The notes beneath the pieces are model-generated. The model did no database searches. It was not told where the DNA came from and worked only from the letters and a program-made list of their open reading frames with translations. This document shows positions 20,783 through 32,707 of a stretch of 64,000 bases of DNA, in pieces (the stretch's first letter is position 1; the number at the start of each line of letters is the position of its first letter). This DNA comes from Eucalyptus grandis (Eukaryota; Streptophyta; Magnoliopsida; Myrtales; Myrtaceae). The stretch is taken from contig NC_052616.1 in assembly GCF_016545825.1 (NCBI RefSeq), positions 35,888,192-35,952,191 of the forward strand, written 5' to 3'. A program made the translations under genes and the position numbers.

Positions 20783-23459
20783 TAAGGGCATGAGGTTATT
20801 TCTCCTGTCACAAACATGAAAGCATCCTAAAATTGCTCATCGTGTTAGGCATTGAGCAGAGTGGAGTAGCTACACTGGCCATATTTAATATGGGGTTACT
20901 TCTATTGATTGGTTCAGTCTAGTAGGCTAAGGGCATTCGAGTAATTCTCAATTGTATGAGTTGGGCAGGTGGAAAGTTGGGATACTTGGGAGGAACTCTT
21001 GCTTTGGATGGCATTGCCACCCATGGGCTCCATGCAAGCATTTCTGTTGTGTAGTGAATTTCACTTTGCTTATGGGCATTGACTTGGAAAAAAAGAAAAA
21101 CAAACAAACAAACAAACAAACTATTCATAGGTTAATTATCCCTTTTGCAGAATTTAATCAAGTGAGAAAACCCAGAGCCTTGGAAATAGCTAATCTCTCT
21201 CTTTCTCTAGCAGAGAGACAGAGAGAGAGTGAGATTGTGGCATTCAAGGAGAAGGAAGTTCCGCTCAGTGAAAGAAACGTAATGTACCCAAGCAAAAGAA
21301 AGGTTACCCGCCTAGCCTCCTCATTGCTGATTATGAATTGAAAGTTGGTCCTTTTCTAGAAAGTCTTATCAACTCTTCTCCTTGACCCCTCTATTAGCAT
21401 TCTCATGGCCTCTCTTTGTTTTTTCATTAGGTCTATGAGAAATAACAAAAGCTTCTTCATCTTTGGATGAAATTCAACTTCACCTCATGTTCTTTCATAG
21501 TGTTACTGGAGCTCTTCAACAAATCGACAGTGCCAAGTGAGGTTAGTTTACTTATGGTGCCAAAATTAGTACTCTCAGGTTCTGTCTTGTTCAAGTTGAA
21601 CAGGTGCCAATGATAGAATCTGGTAGTCATAAAAGCACAATAAAACCTCAATGGACTAGCACATTTGACTCAATTATCCATGCTTGCTTATGTATTGCAC
21701 AAGAAGTGGAAACTATTTCTTTTGATTGGGATTAATCACCTCTTGTTTTGCAGTTTTCATTATCCTACAAGGTCTGTCTCCCTAAGATTCTTTTACATTT
21801 CCTGTTGATGAAATTGTGTTGTGCAAGGTTGAAGTCCATAATTTTCGTGCTATCTATTTTCTTTATCGCTTGAGTCTCCCTCACCACTATGGAGAACCAG
21901 TCCTATGCACAATACCTCTGCCTGTAATATACCAGCACTACCTTGTGGGATTCCTTTTTTTTGAAGCATGAAAGTTGGAATTGAGAGTGCATTTCAATTC
22001 ATAGACCTAATCACACATGAACTTCGTTTGGTTGCTGTAGGTTTCACTTTGTGCATGGGAATATTAACACTTTACCCAAAGTAAAGTTGCATTTGGCATT
22101 AAATTTGAAGCTGTGGTGCGTTAAGAGAAAAGGTTATGGTTTTTTGTTGGATTATTCTCGTTCTTTTGCCACCTTGAACTTGCACATTGTGTCAAAAGAG
22201 AGTGAATAATTTTTTCCAAATTGTTTGCATGAACTGGTTAGAACTTTTTTCTACTGTTTTACTAGTTACCTGAAATGCTACTCGAAAACACTCCTTGTCC
22301 TTGAGTTACTTTTCATCTTGCTGCTTTGAGTACATAGCATTACTTCATTTTGGTCTTATTCGAAGAAGTAGTTTCTTTCTAGGATACAGGTATAAAAAGC
22401 TTTGAAGAACTCTGTTTTGACATCTGGTTAGGAATGGTGCAATTCTTTGACTACTAGAAAGTACTGTTGTCATTTGTAGGGTAAAACAAAGTTCTCTTAT
22501 TAATTTACATGTGAATATGGAGAACGCTAGGGTTGCGTCACATTGTGATTTGATTCGCAATTGAGCTTTCTTAGTATTCATTACTTCCTAAATTGTATAG
22601 ATGTTTATAAGCTAACATACAGGTATGGCTTCATGGTATCTTTCTTAACTCCACATGACCCATAAATTACAATGATAACCCCTTCAATGAAGAAGTCTTC
22701 ACAAAATATTCAAAAAGAATTATCTTGTGTTTTTTGCAGAGTGGAAATGATAAAAGGGGTTTCACTGGAGAGCGATTTGGCTAAACTCACGGCCTTTCCT
22801 CTGCAAGAAATAGGAAGAGAAGCATGTTAGTTCACAGCTTTTTGAAGTACATGTAGAAGATATTCACTAGGAGATGCAACAACCATGCCTCTACCTTTGG
22901 TTGATGTTTCTCTGATATATGTTTTTACTGTTAAGTTTCTTTATTTATTGTTCCACTAATTCATGAAGGTAGATCTCTGTTGACTGTAATTTTGCTTATA
23001 TACTTTACGTATTTAACTATATGTCCAAATCACAGTGGCAGTCACCCTTTAGCAATGAGGCATGGGCAAATGTTGCTTGAGAGTTTCGCTTAATATCTCC
23101 CAAGAGAGTTCTCTGACTAGACACGAGCAACCACTTCCGTTTGGGAAAGTTACAGGTGAAAGAATGACTTACAGTTGGTGTGAGAGGTTGATGTTTTTGT
23201 AGTTGCTTGTAGCACCGGGAGAAGCTGGCTTTGGCAGAGAGAACGCAGGATCTTTGTTGCACAGGGAGCACAAGAACAGTAATTTTTAACTCCTCACTGT
23301 TTTCAACTAGCTTTTGGTTTCCTTAAATATGTAGTATAATTTTTGAGAAATTAATAGGACTGATTGAAATTATAAAGTAGATATAACAATTTAGAAGAAA
23401 ATAAAATTTTCACCATATTGACTTGCTTATTCAGTATAAACAATGCACATTGATAAATA
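20783..23459. other. Intergenic, no gene recognised
   Basis: No supportable gene. A short stretch at 22,741-22,830 after a CAG looks exon-like (SGNDKRGFTGERFG) but soon meets a stop. The 84-codon minus-strand ORF at 23,017-23,271 has no family features. Small simple-sequence runs occur (for example AAAC repeats near 21,100). Confidence 0.4.
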
Positions 23460-24105
23460 GGAGTGCCCACTTGAAAATGGATTAGAAAAATGTTATTTAA
23501 TTTTAAAATATTATTTATTATTTATTATTTTCCTTTCATCTTCATGATCTTCTTCCATACTCAGCCGTCATCCAAACTGGCACAGTGCCATTGCTGCCGC
23601 TCGTTAACACCATGAGGCCATGACGTGCCGTTGCTATCTGCTGCGCTAGAGCTTGTGATTATCTCTTTCACTATCCCTGACCTTCGTTTGAGTTTGTCAC
23701 CTTGAGTCCGATATCTCTGTCTCAGCTAGTTCCAGAGAGAGATGGCAACGGAGGTGGTGGTCGCCTGGGTGGTTGGTGGTGGAAATGTAATACATTCTTT
23801 GGTTGGGGGCAGTGTTCACGTTGGCTCATGGCTGTCAAAGGTGGAGTAGGGTATTGCGTGTGGTTGCATTTGTAGTTGTGGTGGACAGTGTTGGCAATAG
23901 TGGTGGGCAGAGAGGGAGAGGCCCGATTCCACGTTGGTTAAATTGCCACTTGATAATAATTTTCCATGCAAGCCCCACATCAACATATTTCATGGTTGTT
24001 TAACGGTTGTAAGTGGTACATCAACAATTTCAGTCAAGTAATAAATGGAAGCTAACATTGAGCATAACTTGAACAGTTAAGGTATTCAATTGTTAAAAAA
24101 AAAAA
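23460..24105 (+). repeat. Dispersed 0.6-kb repeat, copy 1
   Basis: Starts gagtgccca...aaaatggattaga, runs through a GC-richer centre (agagcttgtgattatct, gttggctcatgg.tgtcaaaggtgga, gagggagaggccc) and ends near ttcaattg plus an A-rich tail. A clearly related copy in direct orientation is at 29,443-30,040. No transposase is encoded. The A-rich tail would fit a SINE-like or other non-autonomous element, but the class is not determined. Confidence 0.85.
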
Positions 24106-24164
24106 GGGAAAAATAAAATAAAAATTAATAAAAAATTAAAATTTTCAGAAATATATAAAATAAT

Positions 24165-24365
24165 TATGTGAAAATGTCTACACTAGCGCCGCCCATCCTA
24201 CACCAGCCATGCTATGTAGGATAGCTAGCATCTTTGTTAGTGATTTTTGATCAAAATTAATCAAATGAATTCAATTAGCACAAATGCAATATGTGTGGAA
24301 CTAAATTAACCCAATTGAAAATTTTAGAACTGAATTAATTATGACTTTTTTGGTACTTTTCTCAT
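24165..24365. mobile_element. Partial arm of a long-inverted-repeat non-autonomous element
   Basis: Contains the family words gccatgctatgtaggat, gtgatttttgatcaaaattaatcaaatg, aattcaattagcac, and the end gaattaattatgacttttttggtac. The same words occur at 30,376-30,870 and 37,820-38,625, where both arms are visible. Only one arm is present here. Confidence 0.6.
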
Positions 24366-25337
24366 TGAGAGAAAATTGAGATATGTTTTCTATATTTTCC
24401 CTTGCTTTCTTCTCTTTTTTTCTATGTGCCTTTTACTTTCTTTTAGTAATTACCTTGATCAACTTTATATTCTTATATAAGTTGCGAATCCTCAAAGTAC
24501 ATTGCACAACATGAGGTATATGACTTAGACACAATAACATGACATAATTCTGACATATTATTGGCAAAATTCTTTGTTTAGTATTAAGCATGTTCAAGTA
24601 ATTTAGTTTTGCACTCAAATTTAACTTATATATTATGTGCACGGGATGTAAATCTAACATGTGGTAATACATTTCTAGGCATAGAAAACCCTACTTATTT
24701 TTTCTCTTTCTGATTCTTTGTTGAAAAGATATCTTGATAAAAATGAACTTCCAAGTTGCAATGTGTTGAAGATGCTGGTCCATAACTTTTTTACTCGATT
24801 TCATGAGCTGTGATTATATTGTGCCAATGTCACGAGGTGTGCCTAGAATGGGATATTCCAAGTTGGGGAATTCAATTTAGGCCAGTGTTCGGAGTAATAC
24901 ACAGGGGAAAAGGGGTAAGGGTCTTGACAATGACACGCAGCCACCACTGCAAGCCCGCAACCTAGCTAAGGGTGGCCACTTTGCATCATCTCTTTTTAGA
25001 AATGCAAATATGCAACTCAATTTCATCTTTGCAAGGCATAAATGACTAAAATATCTTCCCTTGTACAAAAAGTCCGCCTAAAAACTCTGATCTCAACCAC
25101 CTACTGAACCAAACTCAAATTAAGTTTTGCTATCACCCTCCACTGTTGCTGCCGTCTTGTTGGAGAGGGAGAGGTCGGGCCTTCTTTGAATGTTGATTAA
25201 TCTATCAAAACATTTCAAGCCGCTCTGTCGTTGTCATGATAAATCTCATAAAATGTACCGTGCCATTAGTAAAAATCAAAATCCCAGCTACAAGGAAAAT
25301 TATCCACCTTAAAATCCATCAAGAACACTAGCAGCAA
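24366..25337. other. Intergenic, no gene recognised
   Basis: AT-rich, short random ORFs only. Nothing supportable. Confidence 0.4.
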
Positions 25338-25620
25338 CTAACCATGAACATTTCCTACCAGCAACAAAAGTTGAATTCTCCATCTGTGGCAGTGATCAAG
25401 CTTAATAACTCCCAAGACTGTGCTGGTGTAGGGAGCAAAATCAACATGGACCACCTGATTCCTCTCCTCCCATAGAATATACGTCGCAACATTCTGGATC
25501 CACTTTAACAATACCTCTTTCAAACTTCCTTTCTTTAAGATGCTTCAGAGCCCAAGCTAGTTCGCTACTGTCCACTCTCCTATTCCGTGATACATGCTGC
25601 CAAACTTTGGACTATGAAGG
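25338..25620 (-). mobile_element. LINE (L1-type) 3' ORF2 tail fragment
   Basis: On the minus strand the reading ELAWALKHLKKGSLKEVLLKW followed by NVATYILWEERNQVVH matches the stretch after the zf-RVT domain of plant L1-type LINEs (the usual ..YIWEERNRR.. pattern). Only about 60-90 codons are recognisable. No poly(A) tail or target-site duplication was found, so this is an old fragment. Confidence 0.55.
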
Positions 25621-26164
25621 TCAAAATCATAATTCTGCTCTATATACCGTTGGAGGTGTTTCGACTTAAGTTGCGAGAAAAAATAAATAAAAGAAAAAAA
25701 TCCAACGATAAAGTACATCTGCCGAAGTGAAATTTTCAAAATGGAATGAAAACTCTCTTTTTTCTTCTTGTGTGAAAGTACTTATAAAATTAAAGATAGT
25801 ACTTGTAAAAATCACACATACTTTTGGTCTTAATGCTTTTGGATTCAAACCACTGAATCATCGCTCGCTATTTTTACGGACTTATTATTAATCGACTTAT
25901 TTTCCCTTACAAAATTATAGATTGATTAATTAACACCAACATCCATTTCATGTTATATTGGTAAGTATGTGTGTGTGTGTATTTGGTCAAAGGACGAAAG
26001 AAAAATATGTGAGCCCTCCTCAATTCAGGACTCCCATTACACAACAAATAACCAGAAATTACATTACACATTTGCTCATCCTATAGAAGGTTTATAACCT
26101 ATTGAACATAACCTCCAGTTGACAAAAGAAAATTTTCCGTGGAGACCTAAACCTGAATCATATG
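25621..26164. other. Intergenic, no gene recognised
   Basis: AT-rich with a short TG run near 25,970. Nothing supportable. Confidence 0.35.
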
Positions 26165-26377
26165 TCACGCGAACTGGATTTTTGCCCCCAAGAACACCAT
26201 GGGATTGTCAATTGTCAAACCGTAAAGGTTGTATTTTGCTGGATAACGTTTCACGTATTTAACGCGTGGCATCAGCAAGCTTCTCACATTAGGTATTTTC
26301 CTCCAAACAAATGTTTTGTCAGCTTTGACTGCCCATGTACAGACGTTCAAGATGGGGTTGGTTTCGAACCCAAGCAA
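26165..26377 (-). other. Unidentified coding-like fragment
   Basis: Minus-strand open stretch of about 70 codons with a balanced, basic composition: FETNPILNVCTWAVKADKTF, WRKIPNVRSLLMPRVKYVKR, then YNLYGLTIDNPMVFLGAKIQ, ending at TGA. It has Trp, Cys and Tyr in a protein-like mix, unlike the random ORFs around it. No start codon (ATG) leads it. I do not recognise the family. It could be an orphan exon or a transposon-captured gene piece. Confidence 0.3.
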
Positions 26378-28202
26378 TCCACGAAAAGATCGACTTCATC
26401 AACGCATTACACACCGGGCTGAGCACCGGACTGTGCCTGCCCTAAGCACAAATGGTTTACCTTTTTCTTTTCTTTTTTTTTTTTTTTTGAAAAAAAATTA
26501 TTTCTTTCAAATATTAGAAAAAGCCTTCGTTTGAGAGCTCGTGAGTGCTTTTTTAAAAGTTACAATACTCAAGTAATTAAATGAATAGTCATGACATTCT
26601 AGTGAAAGTAGTATGGAAATTATGACACTTAAGTAGTTGATTGCAAGTTATCATACTAAAGTGAGCATCATATGAAAGCTACGACCCTTATAATACATTA
26701 TTTCCTTGCAAATAGCCTTTTTGTTATGATTGACATTGATTTCGAGTTGGAAATTCCTCTAAATATGTTCTTCTTTGTAAAGCTTGCCCATAGTCGCTTA
26801 GGGCTTTTCGAGGGTAGGGGAATCATTTTGGGAAGTGTCTTTGCGGGTACTAGCTTGTAACGTTCATTCCTACAATTCCTCATAATCCATAAGTAGCTGT
26901 GTCTTGTCGAAGTCAAATTTGATTGATTACAAAGCTCAAGCTGGCGTGTAAATGTTGTCATCACAATATTCATTGAATGAGTTCCATAGCTATCGTAAGG
27001 TGAAATCAAGATTTTATGGGAATTATCCGACACAGTTATTATTATTGTTGTTTTTGTTCTCCATTGTAATACTTAGAACGTGACTAAATCCTTGTAAGGA
27101 GAAGGAAATAAACGAAATTAACAAACGGTTGTAGAGACAAAAAGCGTTTGAAATTAATATATGAGTAAAGGTTAAAAATGAGAGAAATGTGGTCAACTGA
27201 TTACTAATTGGTGATCATTAGTGACCGAACGATCACTTACAAATACATATAATTTAAATTATGGCCCAACGGTCGGCTGTTAGGCCGAATTGGTCACTAA
27301 AGTGATTTTTGAGGCCGAGGCCTCAAAAGTTCCCCATAGTTGGGCCCCATTATTGGATTTGGCCTCGAAGGCTAGATCGGAAAATGAAAATTGGGCCAAG
27401 GCCAGCCCATTAAGTCCATGGGCCTAAATCGGCCCCAGCCCAAAACGTTGCACGATTTGCTACCAAGCAGGCCGAGCCTAGGCACGATCCTATTTCCAGC
27501 CCAAGTGGGCTGGGTCGTGCCTTGCTAACACCACATCCTCTTAAGCGTGCATGCTATATTCCAAGAGAAAAGACTCTACTGGGGATAAAAGGAAGAACCC
27601 TTAACCCTTGACAATAAAAGGAAGAACCCTTAACCCTTGACAGACAACATCCAACATTTAAAACCACTCAATTGAAGAAACTCAGCACTGTATCCATCCT
27701 GACATCCAACAAAACATCAACTTTATTTTATCAGGATTCAATTTCAATATTGAGAATTGCTTTAAGGCAAAATAATATAAAGATTCGATATAAAAAAATG
27801 ACTTCATCTCATTATCTAGAAAAAGAATACATGTTTAAATGTATACCCAAATAAGATATGTAAATTTCTAATTTTATTGCAATCTCCAAAATTCACCATT
27901 CAGTATATTTTTTATAAAAATATCTAATTGAAGTCCTTGAAGAAGCTTTTGAAGAAGCTCTCCAGGCCACTAATCGAACTAAGAGAGAGAGTGAGTAGTA
28001 GCGATACAAGCTTTACTCCACATGACAAATTGCAACCGTCAAATTTGTGCTCCTCAAAACAGCAAGCAAAAAAATCTCAATTTATTGAATTAAATGCCTT
28101 CGTTACATCGGCCTTGATCGTGCGACAGTTTTAAAAGTTCACGAGATGCTGTCCCGCGTCCTGCCCACCGGGACAACAGGAGTAGATAAGCTCGTCGTTG
28201 TT
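26378..28202. other. Intergenic with a GC-rich TGGGC-word patch and a 30-bp tandem duplication
   Basis: About 27,250-27,530 is locally GC-rich and dense in TGGGC/GCCCA words (for example attgggccaaggccagccca and catgggcctaaatcggcccc), resembling plant site II promoter elements or a repeat. At about 27,583-27,641 the unit aataaaaggaagaaccctta plus acccttgac is present twice in tandem. No gene found. Confidence 0.5.
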
Positions 28203-29440
28203 ATGATCAGATTTCGCGCCATCTTTCCGAATTCTCGGATGCTCCTGCACACATTCATTCCCTTCTTCATGCCTTGGCTCATCCGAAACCTCCACCCAAC
28301 TCTCCAAGCGCTTCTTTAAACGCGCGAGTCATGCAACTCGTGACAATCCCGCAGTTTCTGCACACCTTAAGGACGTAAAGCCAGATGAAACTCGGGAGGT
28401 TTTGGACATCTTTCAATGCCCAGATGTGCGTTCGTTCACGAAGATGATCATGGGTCGCGTGCAAACTAGCCACCTTGACGACGCCCTGAAACTGTTCTGC
28501 GAAATGCCCGTGAGAGACGCAATTTGTTGGAACACAATGATCGAAGGCTGCTTGGACTGCGGGGACTTGATCACAGCGGAAGAGCTTTTCAGTGAAATGC
28601 CCGAACCAAGTGTTGTTTTGTGGATGGCGATGATGGATGGGCTCTTTCGATTTGGACAGGTTGAGCTAGCAGAGAGATTTTTCAATCAGATGCCCATAAG
28701 AGATCTCGCTGCGTGGAATGCAATGTTTCATGGGTATTGTGAGAATGCGAGGGTGGACGATGCTGTGAAATTGTTTGAGCAAATGCCATCTCGAAATGTG
28801 ATTTCATGGACTTCAATTATTGGCGGGCTTGACCAAAACGGTAAGAGTGAAGAGGCTTTAATTGTTTTTGAGAGAATGTTCAAGTCTGGTGTTGTACCCG
28901 ATCCGAATACTTTGACGTGTGCATTAAGTGCCTGTGCAAATGCATTGTCTTTTCCTCTTGGTGTGCAGATTCATGCTCACGTTTTCAAGTCAGGATTTTG
29001 CCTTAGCGTATTTGTATGTGCTTCTCTTACCACGTTCTACGCTAACTGCAAGCGAATTGAGAAAGCAACCCCAAGTCTTCAATGAAGCAGTGTATAGGAA
29101 TGTGGTCATGTGTACGGCTCTTCTAACTGGTTATAACTTGAATGATAGGCATGAAGATGGCCTGAAGGTGTTCAGTGACACTATGAGAACAAGTGTTCTT
29201 CCTAATCAATCTTCTTTTGTAAGTGCCTTTAAAGTCTTGTTGTAGCTTAGAGTCTCTAGATCGAGGTAAGGAAATGCGTCTGCAATTGGGAAGTGATGTA
29301 TTTGTTGGAAATTCTCTTGTAGTCATGTATAATAAGTGTGGAGCCATTGATGATGTTGTTGTAGTGTTCAAAAGACTCAGGGAGAAGAACATCGTCACCT
29401 GAATGCCACTATTTGCAAGTGTGCACAACATGCCACTATT
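28203..29440 (+). pseudogene. PPR protein, N-terminal half, degraded
   Basis: PLS-type PPR array: DVRSFTKMIMGRVQTSHLDD, ALKLFCEMPVRDAICWNTMI, AEELFSEMPEPSVVLWMAMM, AERFFNQMPIRDLAAWNAMF, AVKLFEQMPSRNVISWTSII, EALIVFERMFKSGVVPD, then GVQIHAHVFKSGF. Best start is ATG at 28,203 with a frameshift before about 28,310. Other lesions: a frameshift near 29,070, one near 29,235, and a TGG-to-TGA-type loss near 29,400, where the frame still reads N-A-T-I and CAQH in the next phase. Similarity ends where the dispersed repeat begins (29,443). It stops about ten residues before the point where the other half (19,912) begins, so the two halves are complementary and not duplicates. Confidence 0.85.
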
Positions 29441-29442
29441 TA

Positions 29443-30040
29443 AGGAGTGCCCATTCAATCAAAATGGATTAGACATATATTTTTTAATTTTCAAATATTT
29501 TTATTTTTTTCCCTTTCGTCTTCATCATCTTCTTCCGTGCTTAGCCATCATCCGAATTGGTAAAGTGCCATTGACGCCGCTTGTTAACGCTACGAGGTCA
29601 TGACATGCTGTTGCCATCTGCCGTGCTAGAGCTTGTGATTATCTTTCTCACTATCCCCAACCTTCACAGGGAGATGGCAATGGAGGTGCTGGTCGGCTGG
29701 GCGGTTGATGGTGGTGGAGATGCAATACGTTCTTGGCTGGGGGCGGTAGTCCCGTTGGCTCATGGATGTCAAAGGTGGAGTGTGATAGTGCTTGTGGTTG
29801 CAGTTGTGGTGGACAATGTTGGCAATAGTGGGGGGACAGAGGGAGAGGCCCCATTCCACATTGGTTAAATTACTACTTGATAATAATTTTCCATGTAAGC
29901 CCCACATCAACATAATTTATGGTTGTTTAACGGTTGTAAGTGGTGCATCAACAATTTCTGTCAAGTACTGAACGGAAGCTGACATTGAGCATAACTAGGA
30001 CAGTTAAGATATTCAATTGGAAAAAAAGAAGAAGGAAAAA
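29443..30040 (+). repeat. Dispersed 0.6-kb repeat, copy 2
   Basis: Direct-orientation relative of 23,460-24,105, sharing gagtgccca at the start, agagcttgtgattatct, gttggctcatgg, ggtgga, gagggagaggccc and the gcaagccccacatcaacat end region. Its left edge coincides with the end of PPR similarity. Confidence 0.85.
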
Positions 30041-30375
30041 TGAATTAAATACTTAATCGGAAAACTGACAAAGTTCAGTCATACTACGTTAGGAAAGGTC
30101 CTTCCACAAGGGCCTCTATTCCCTCATCCGCAGGTGGCAAGGACTTAATATTAGATTTTTAACACTTACATACACATGTAAACCCAATTAATCTCACATG
30201 TTGAATTTCATGGACTCATGTGATTGAACGGGTGATATGCTCTTGGTTCATGTGCATCAAGAGCAAGCAAATATTGCTCTTACTAAATTGATATACAAAG
30301 TGATGAGGCAAAGTTTTATTTGGCATTGAATGTGACCTGCTTTTTCGACAACCTAATCACAATATGCTTCATTAC

Positions 30376-30870
30376 TTGATGTCGATGCTAGTTGTCCTAT
30401 ATGGCACGGTTGGCGGATAGCCGATGTTGAGGTGAATGATATTTAATAATTAATATTTTTCGAATTTTTATTAATTTTTCCTTTTTTTCTTATCTTATCT
30501 TTTTTTTTTTTCCTTTTTTCTCTTTCTTTTCTTTTTTTCTTTTTCCTTCCACCGGCCATTGAGGGTTGTAGCCAACCTCAGAGGGAGCCACCCTTGCCTA
30601 TGTGAGGGCGGCCCTCACTAGCCCAGGTTTGGGCATCCCTCACTTGAGGCCAGCAAAGGGAAAAAGGAGAAAAGAAAAAAGGAAAGAAGAGAAAAGGAAA
30701 AAAAGAAAAAAAAAAGAAATAATTAATAAAAGAATTTGAAAAAATATTATAATATTATTAACTAATTGTCTACATCAGCGCCAACCATGCTACGTAGGAC
30801 AATCGAGTCAATGTCAGTGATTTCCGATCAAAATTAGTTAAATGGACTCAATTGGCAACATGTGAAAAGA
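30376..30870. mobile_element. Long-inverted-repeat non-autonomous DNA element
   Basis: Left arm gatgctagttgtcctatatggcacggttggc (about 30,380) pairs with right arm gccaaccatgctacgtaggacaat (about 30,780). The arms extend through gatatttaataattaatatt and its complement. Between them lies a GC-rich core (ggcggccctcact) flanked by T-rich and A-rich tracts. No ORF. Probably a MITE or MULE-derived element; the class is inferred. Confidence 0.65.
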
Positions 30871-31401
30871 TTTATGATATTTTGGATAACTTTTACTCAA
30901 AATAAGTATAGGTAAAAATAGGGATAATATTTTATGTACAAGTATAAAATTTTACATAAAATTTTGACATTTTCTAGGCATCTAGAACGTAATTTAACAA
31001 GCATATTAACAACCATTATCAAATAATAGTTTATCACATTAGTTACCATACATGATTAATTGACTCTACCTGCAAATAGTTGTATGAAGAAATAAATCCA
31101 TTCTCTTAGTCAAGAATGAGGCTAACGTATTGGGTTATCTTCTCACTTGCAGCAAAATTTTACCAGTAATAGGTGAATGGGGGTGCTGATACAATGGCTG
31201 AATAAGCCATTTTTTCCCACAAGTCCAAAACGCCTTAGGAATAAGCTCTATTCTAATATAAAAAGTATCTTAATCCCTTTCTTTATCTATCTTTTAAATC
31301 GTTCCTGTAAACTAACTGAATACAAAACTAAGATAGCTATGCACTTATGGAATAGCGCCTTATTAATTTTCTCTCCATTCCCATGTTCATAATATTTCTG
31401 C

Positions 31402-31403
<2 letters not shown>

Positions 31404-31448
<45 letters not shown>
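31404..31448. repeat. (CT)n microsatellite, about 45 bp
   Basis: Uninterrupted CT run immediately upstream of the coiled-coil-like coding remnant. Confidence 0.97.
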
Positions 31449-31451
<3 letters not shown>

Positions 31452-31468
31452 ACACTTTGGAATCATTC

Positions 31469-31482
31469 AAGGTGTTGAAGCA
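31469..31482 (+). repeat. Target-site duplication, left copy (14 bp)
   Basis: aaggtgttgaagca, repeated perfectly at 32,694-32,707 directly after the LINE poly(A). Confidence 0.85.
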
Positions 31483-32693
31483 ATGCCAGTTGATTCGATT
31501 TGAAATCCTAGCTATTCAGCTTCGTGCGCAATGCACAGCCGATTAGATCATTTGGAAAGGAGCTCAAAATGGAGTATACACAATTAAAAATTCATACAAC
31601 TCCCTCAGAGCTACAACAAACGGAACTGAACTAAACAGCGCATCATCCTCCTACCAAACTCTGCAACACCTTTGGCGCAAGATCTGGAAGATGAAGACAT
31701 CCCCAAAGCTTCGTATATTTATGTGGTCTTTATGCCACAATGCTATCTCTACACGTGAAAACCTCCATCACAGACATATAATTCCAGACTCAATGTGTCA
31801 TCTTTGTCAAGCACACAAACCAAAATCAACAGAGCACATATTCTTACTATGTCCATGGACGCGGAAAGTATGGTCTCACCCACAGGTTCATATCACACCA
31901 GAGGCATATAACATACAACGCATTGAAGCGTGGTTAACAGATCTATTGGAAAATAGAGCTCTCTTACTTGATCTGGCAACCCTCGTGCATCTTCTGTGGC
32001 AAATTTGGAAAGCAAGGAATAACTTTATTCTTTCGCAGGCTTCCCCAGATCAAGCACAAGTAGTTCGAGTGGCTCTAGCGGATGCCCTAGTAGATCATCG
32101 CTTGTATGGAGTTAGCCTAGGATCTTGGCCTCGCCCCTCAGACTCAAATCGGGCATGGCGTCACCGGATCTTGGATCTCTGAAGATCAACATTGATGGAG
32201 CCTTCACCCCTGCGTCTTTTGAAGGCTCGGTGGCTTCCATTACCTGAGATCATTCCGATCGAATTGTCGATGGATTTACCAGCCGAGTCAATGCCTTTTT
32301 GGCTCTGCAGACGAAGACTCAAGCCCTTAATCTCACCCTCCGAAACGTGTTGCAGAAAGGGCAAGCATATCAACCACTTACCTTGGAATCGAACTGCTAG
32401 ATCCATGTAGACGCTATGAACAACCCTTGCTCAACACCATGGGAGATCCGAGCGCTGATCGTCGAGGCTACAGCGTTGCTCCCCGGTTTCCCTAATATGC
32501 ATATTGCGCATTGCAGGAGAGAAGCAAATGAGGCCACCAATTGGATTGCCAAAGCCCATGACTCTCGAAGCCTTCCTCCAAACTGGCCCACTTCTGTTCC
32601 CCCACCCTTTTTGGATATTTTATGTACTGACTTTATGGCCAACAGTGGTCATCTTCGTTAAGTTATGAATCTGCGCTTTTTCGACCAAAAAAA
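31483..32693 (+). mobile_element. 5'-truncated LINE (L1-type) with zf-RVT and RNase H remnants
   Basis: The insertion is bounded by a 14-bp duplication (31,469-31,482 and 32,694-32,707) and ends in poly(A) after ttttcgacc. Its plus-strand frame reads WKGAQNGVYTIKNSYNSL, LWRKIWKMKTSPKLRIFMWS, and SMCHLCQ...STEHIFLLCPWTRKVW (zinc-binding zf-RVT region), then LLWQIWKARNNFILSQ. A second frame from about 32,176 gives the RNase H-like domain: LKINIDGAFTPASFE, DRIVDGFTSRVNA, PWEIRALIVEATALLPGF, IAHCRREANEATNWIAKA. Internal stops (for example TAG in the first frame, TGA and TAG in RNase H) make it dead. The reverse transcriptase core is absent, as expected for 5' truncation. Confidence 0.92.
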
Positions 32694-32707
32694 AAGGTGT
32701 TGAAGCA
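32694..32707 (+). repeat. Target-site duplication, right copy (14 bp)
   Basis: aaggtgttgaagca directly following the poly(A) of the LINE. Confidence 0.85.

Noticed and set aside
28413..28685. 90-codon minus-strand ORF over the PPR half
   Set aside because: Shadow of the PPR coding frame. The plus-strand reading has clear repeat motifs.
29581..29913. Overlapping 95-codon ORFs on both strands in the 0.6-kb repeat
   Set aside because: The related copy at 23,460 does not keep them open. GC-rich repeat sequence produces long chance ORFs.
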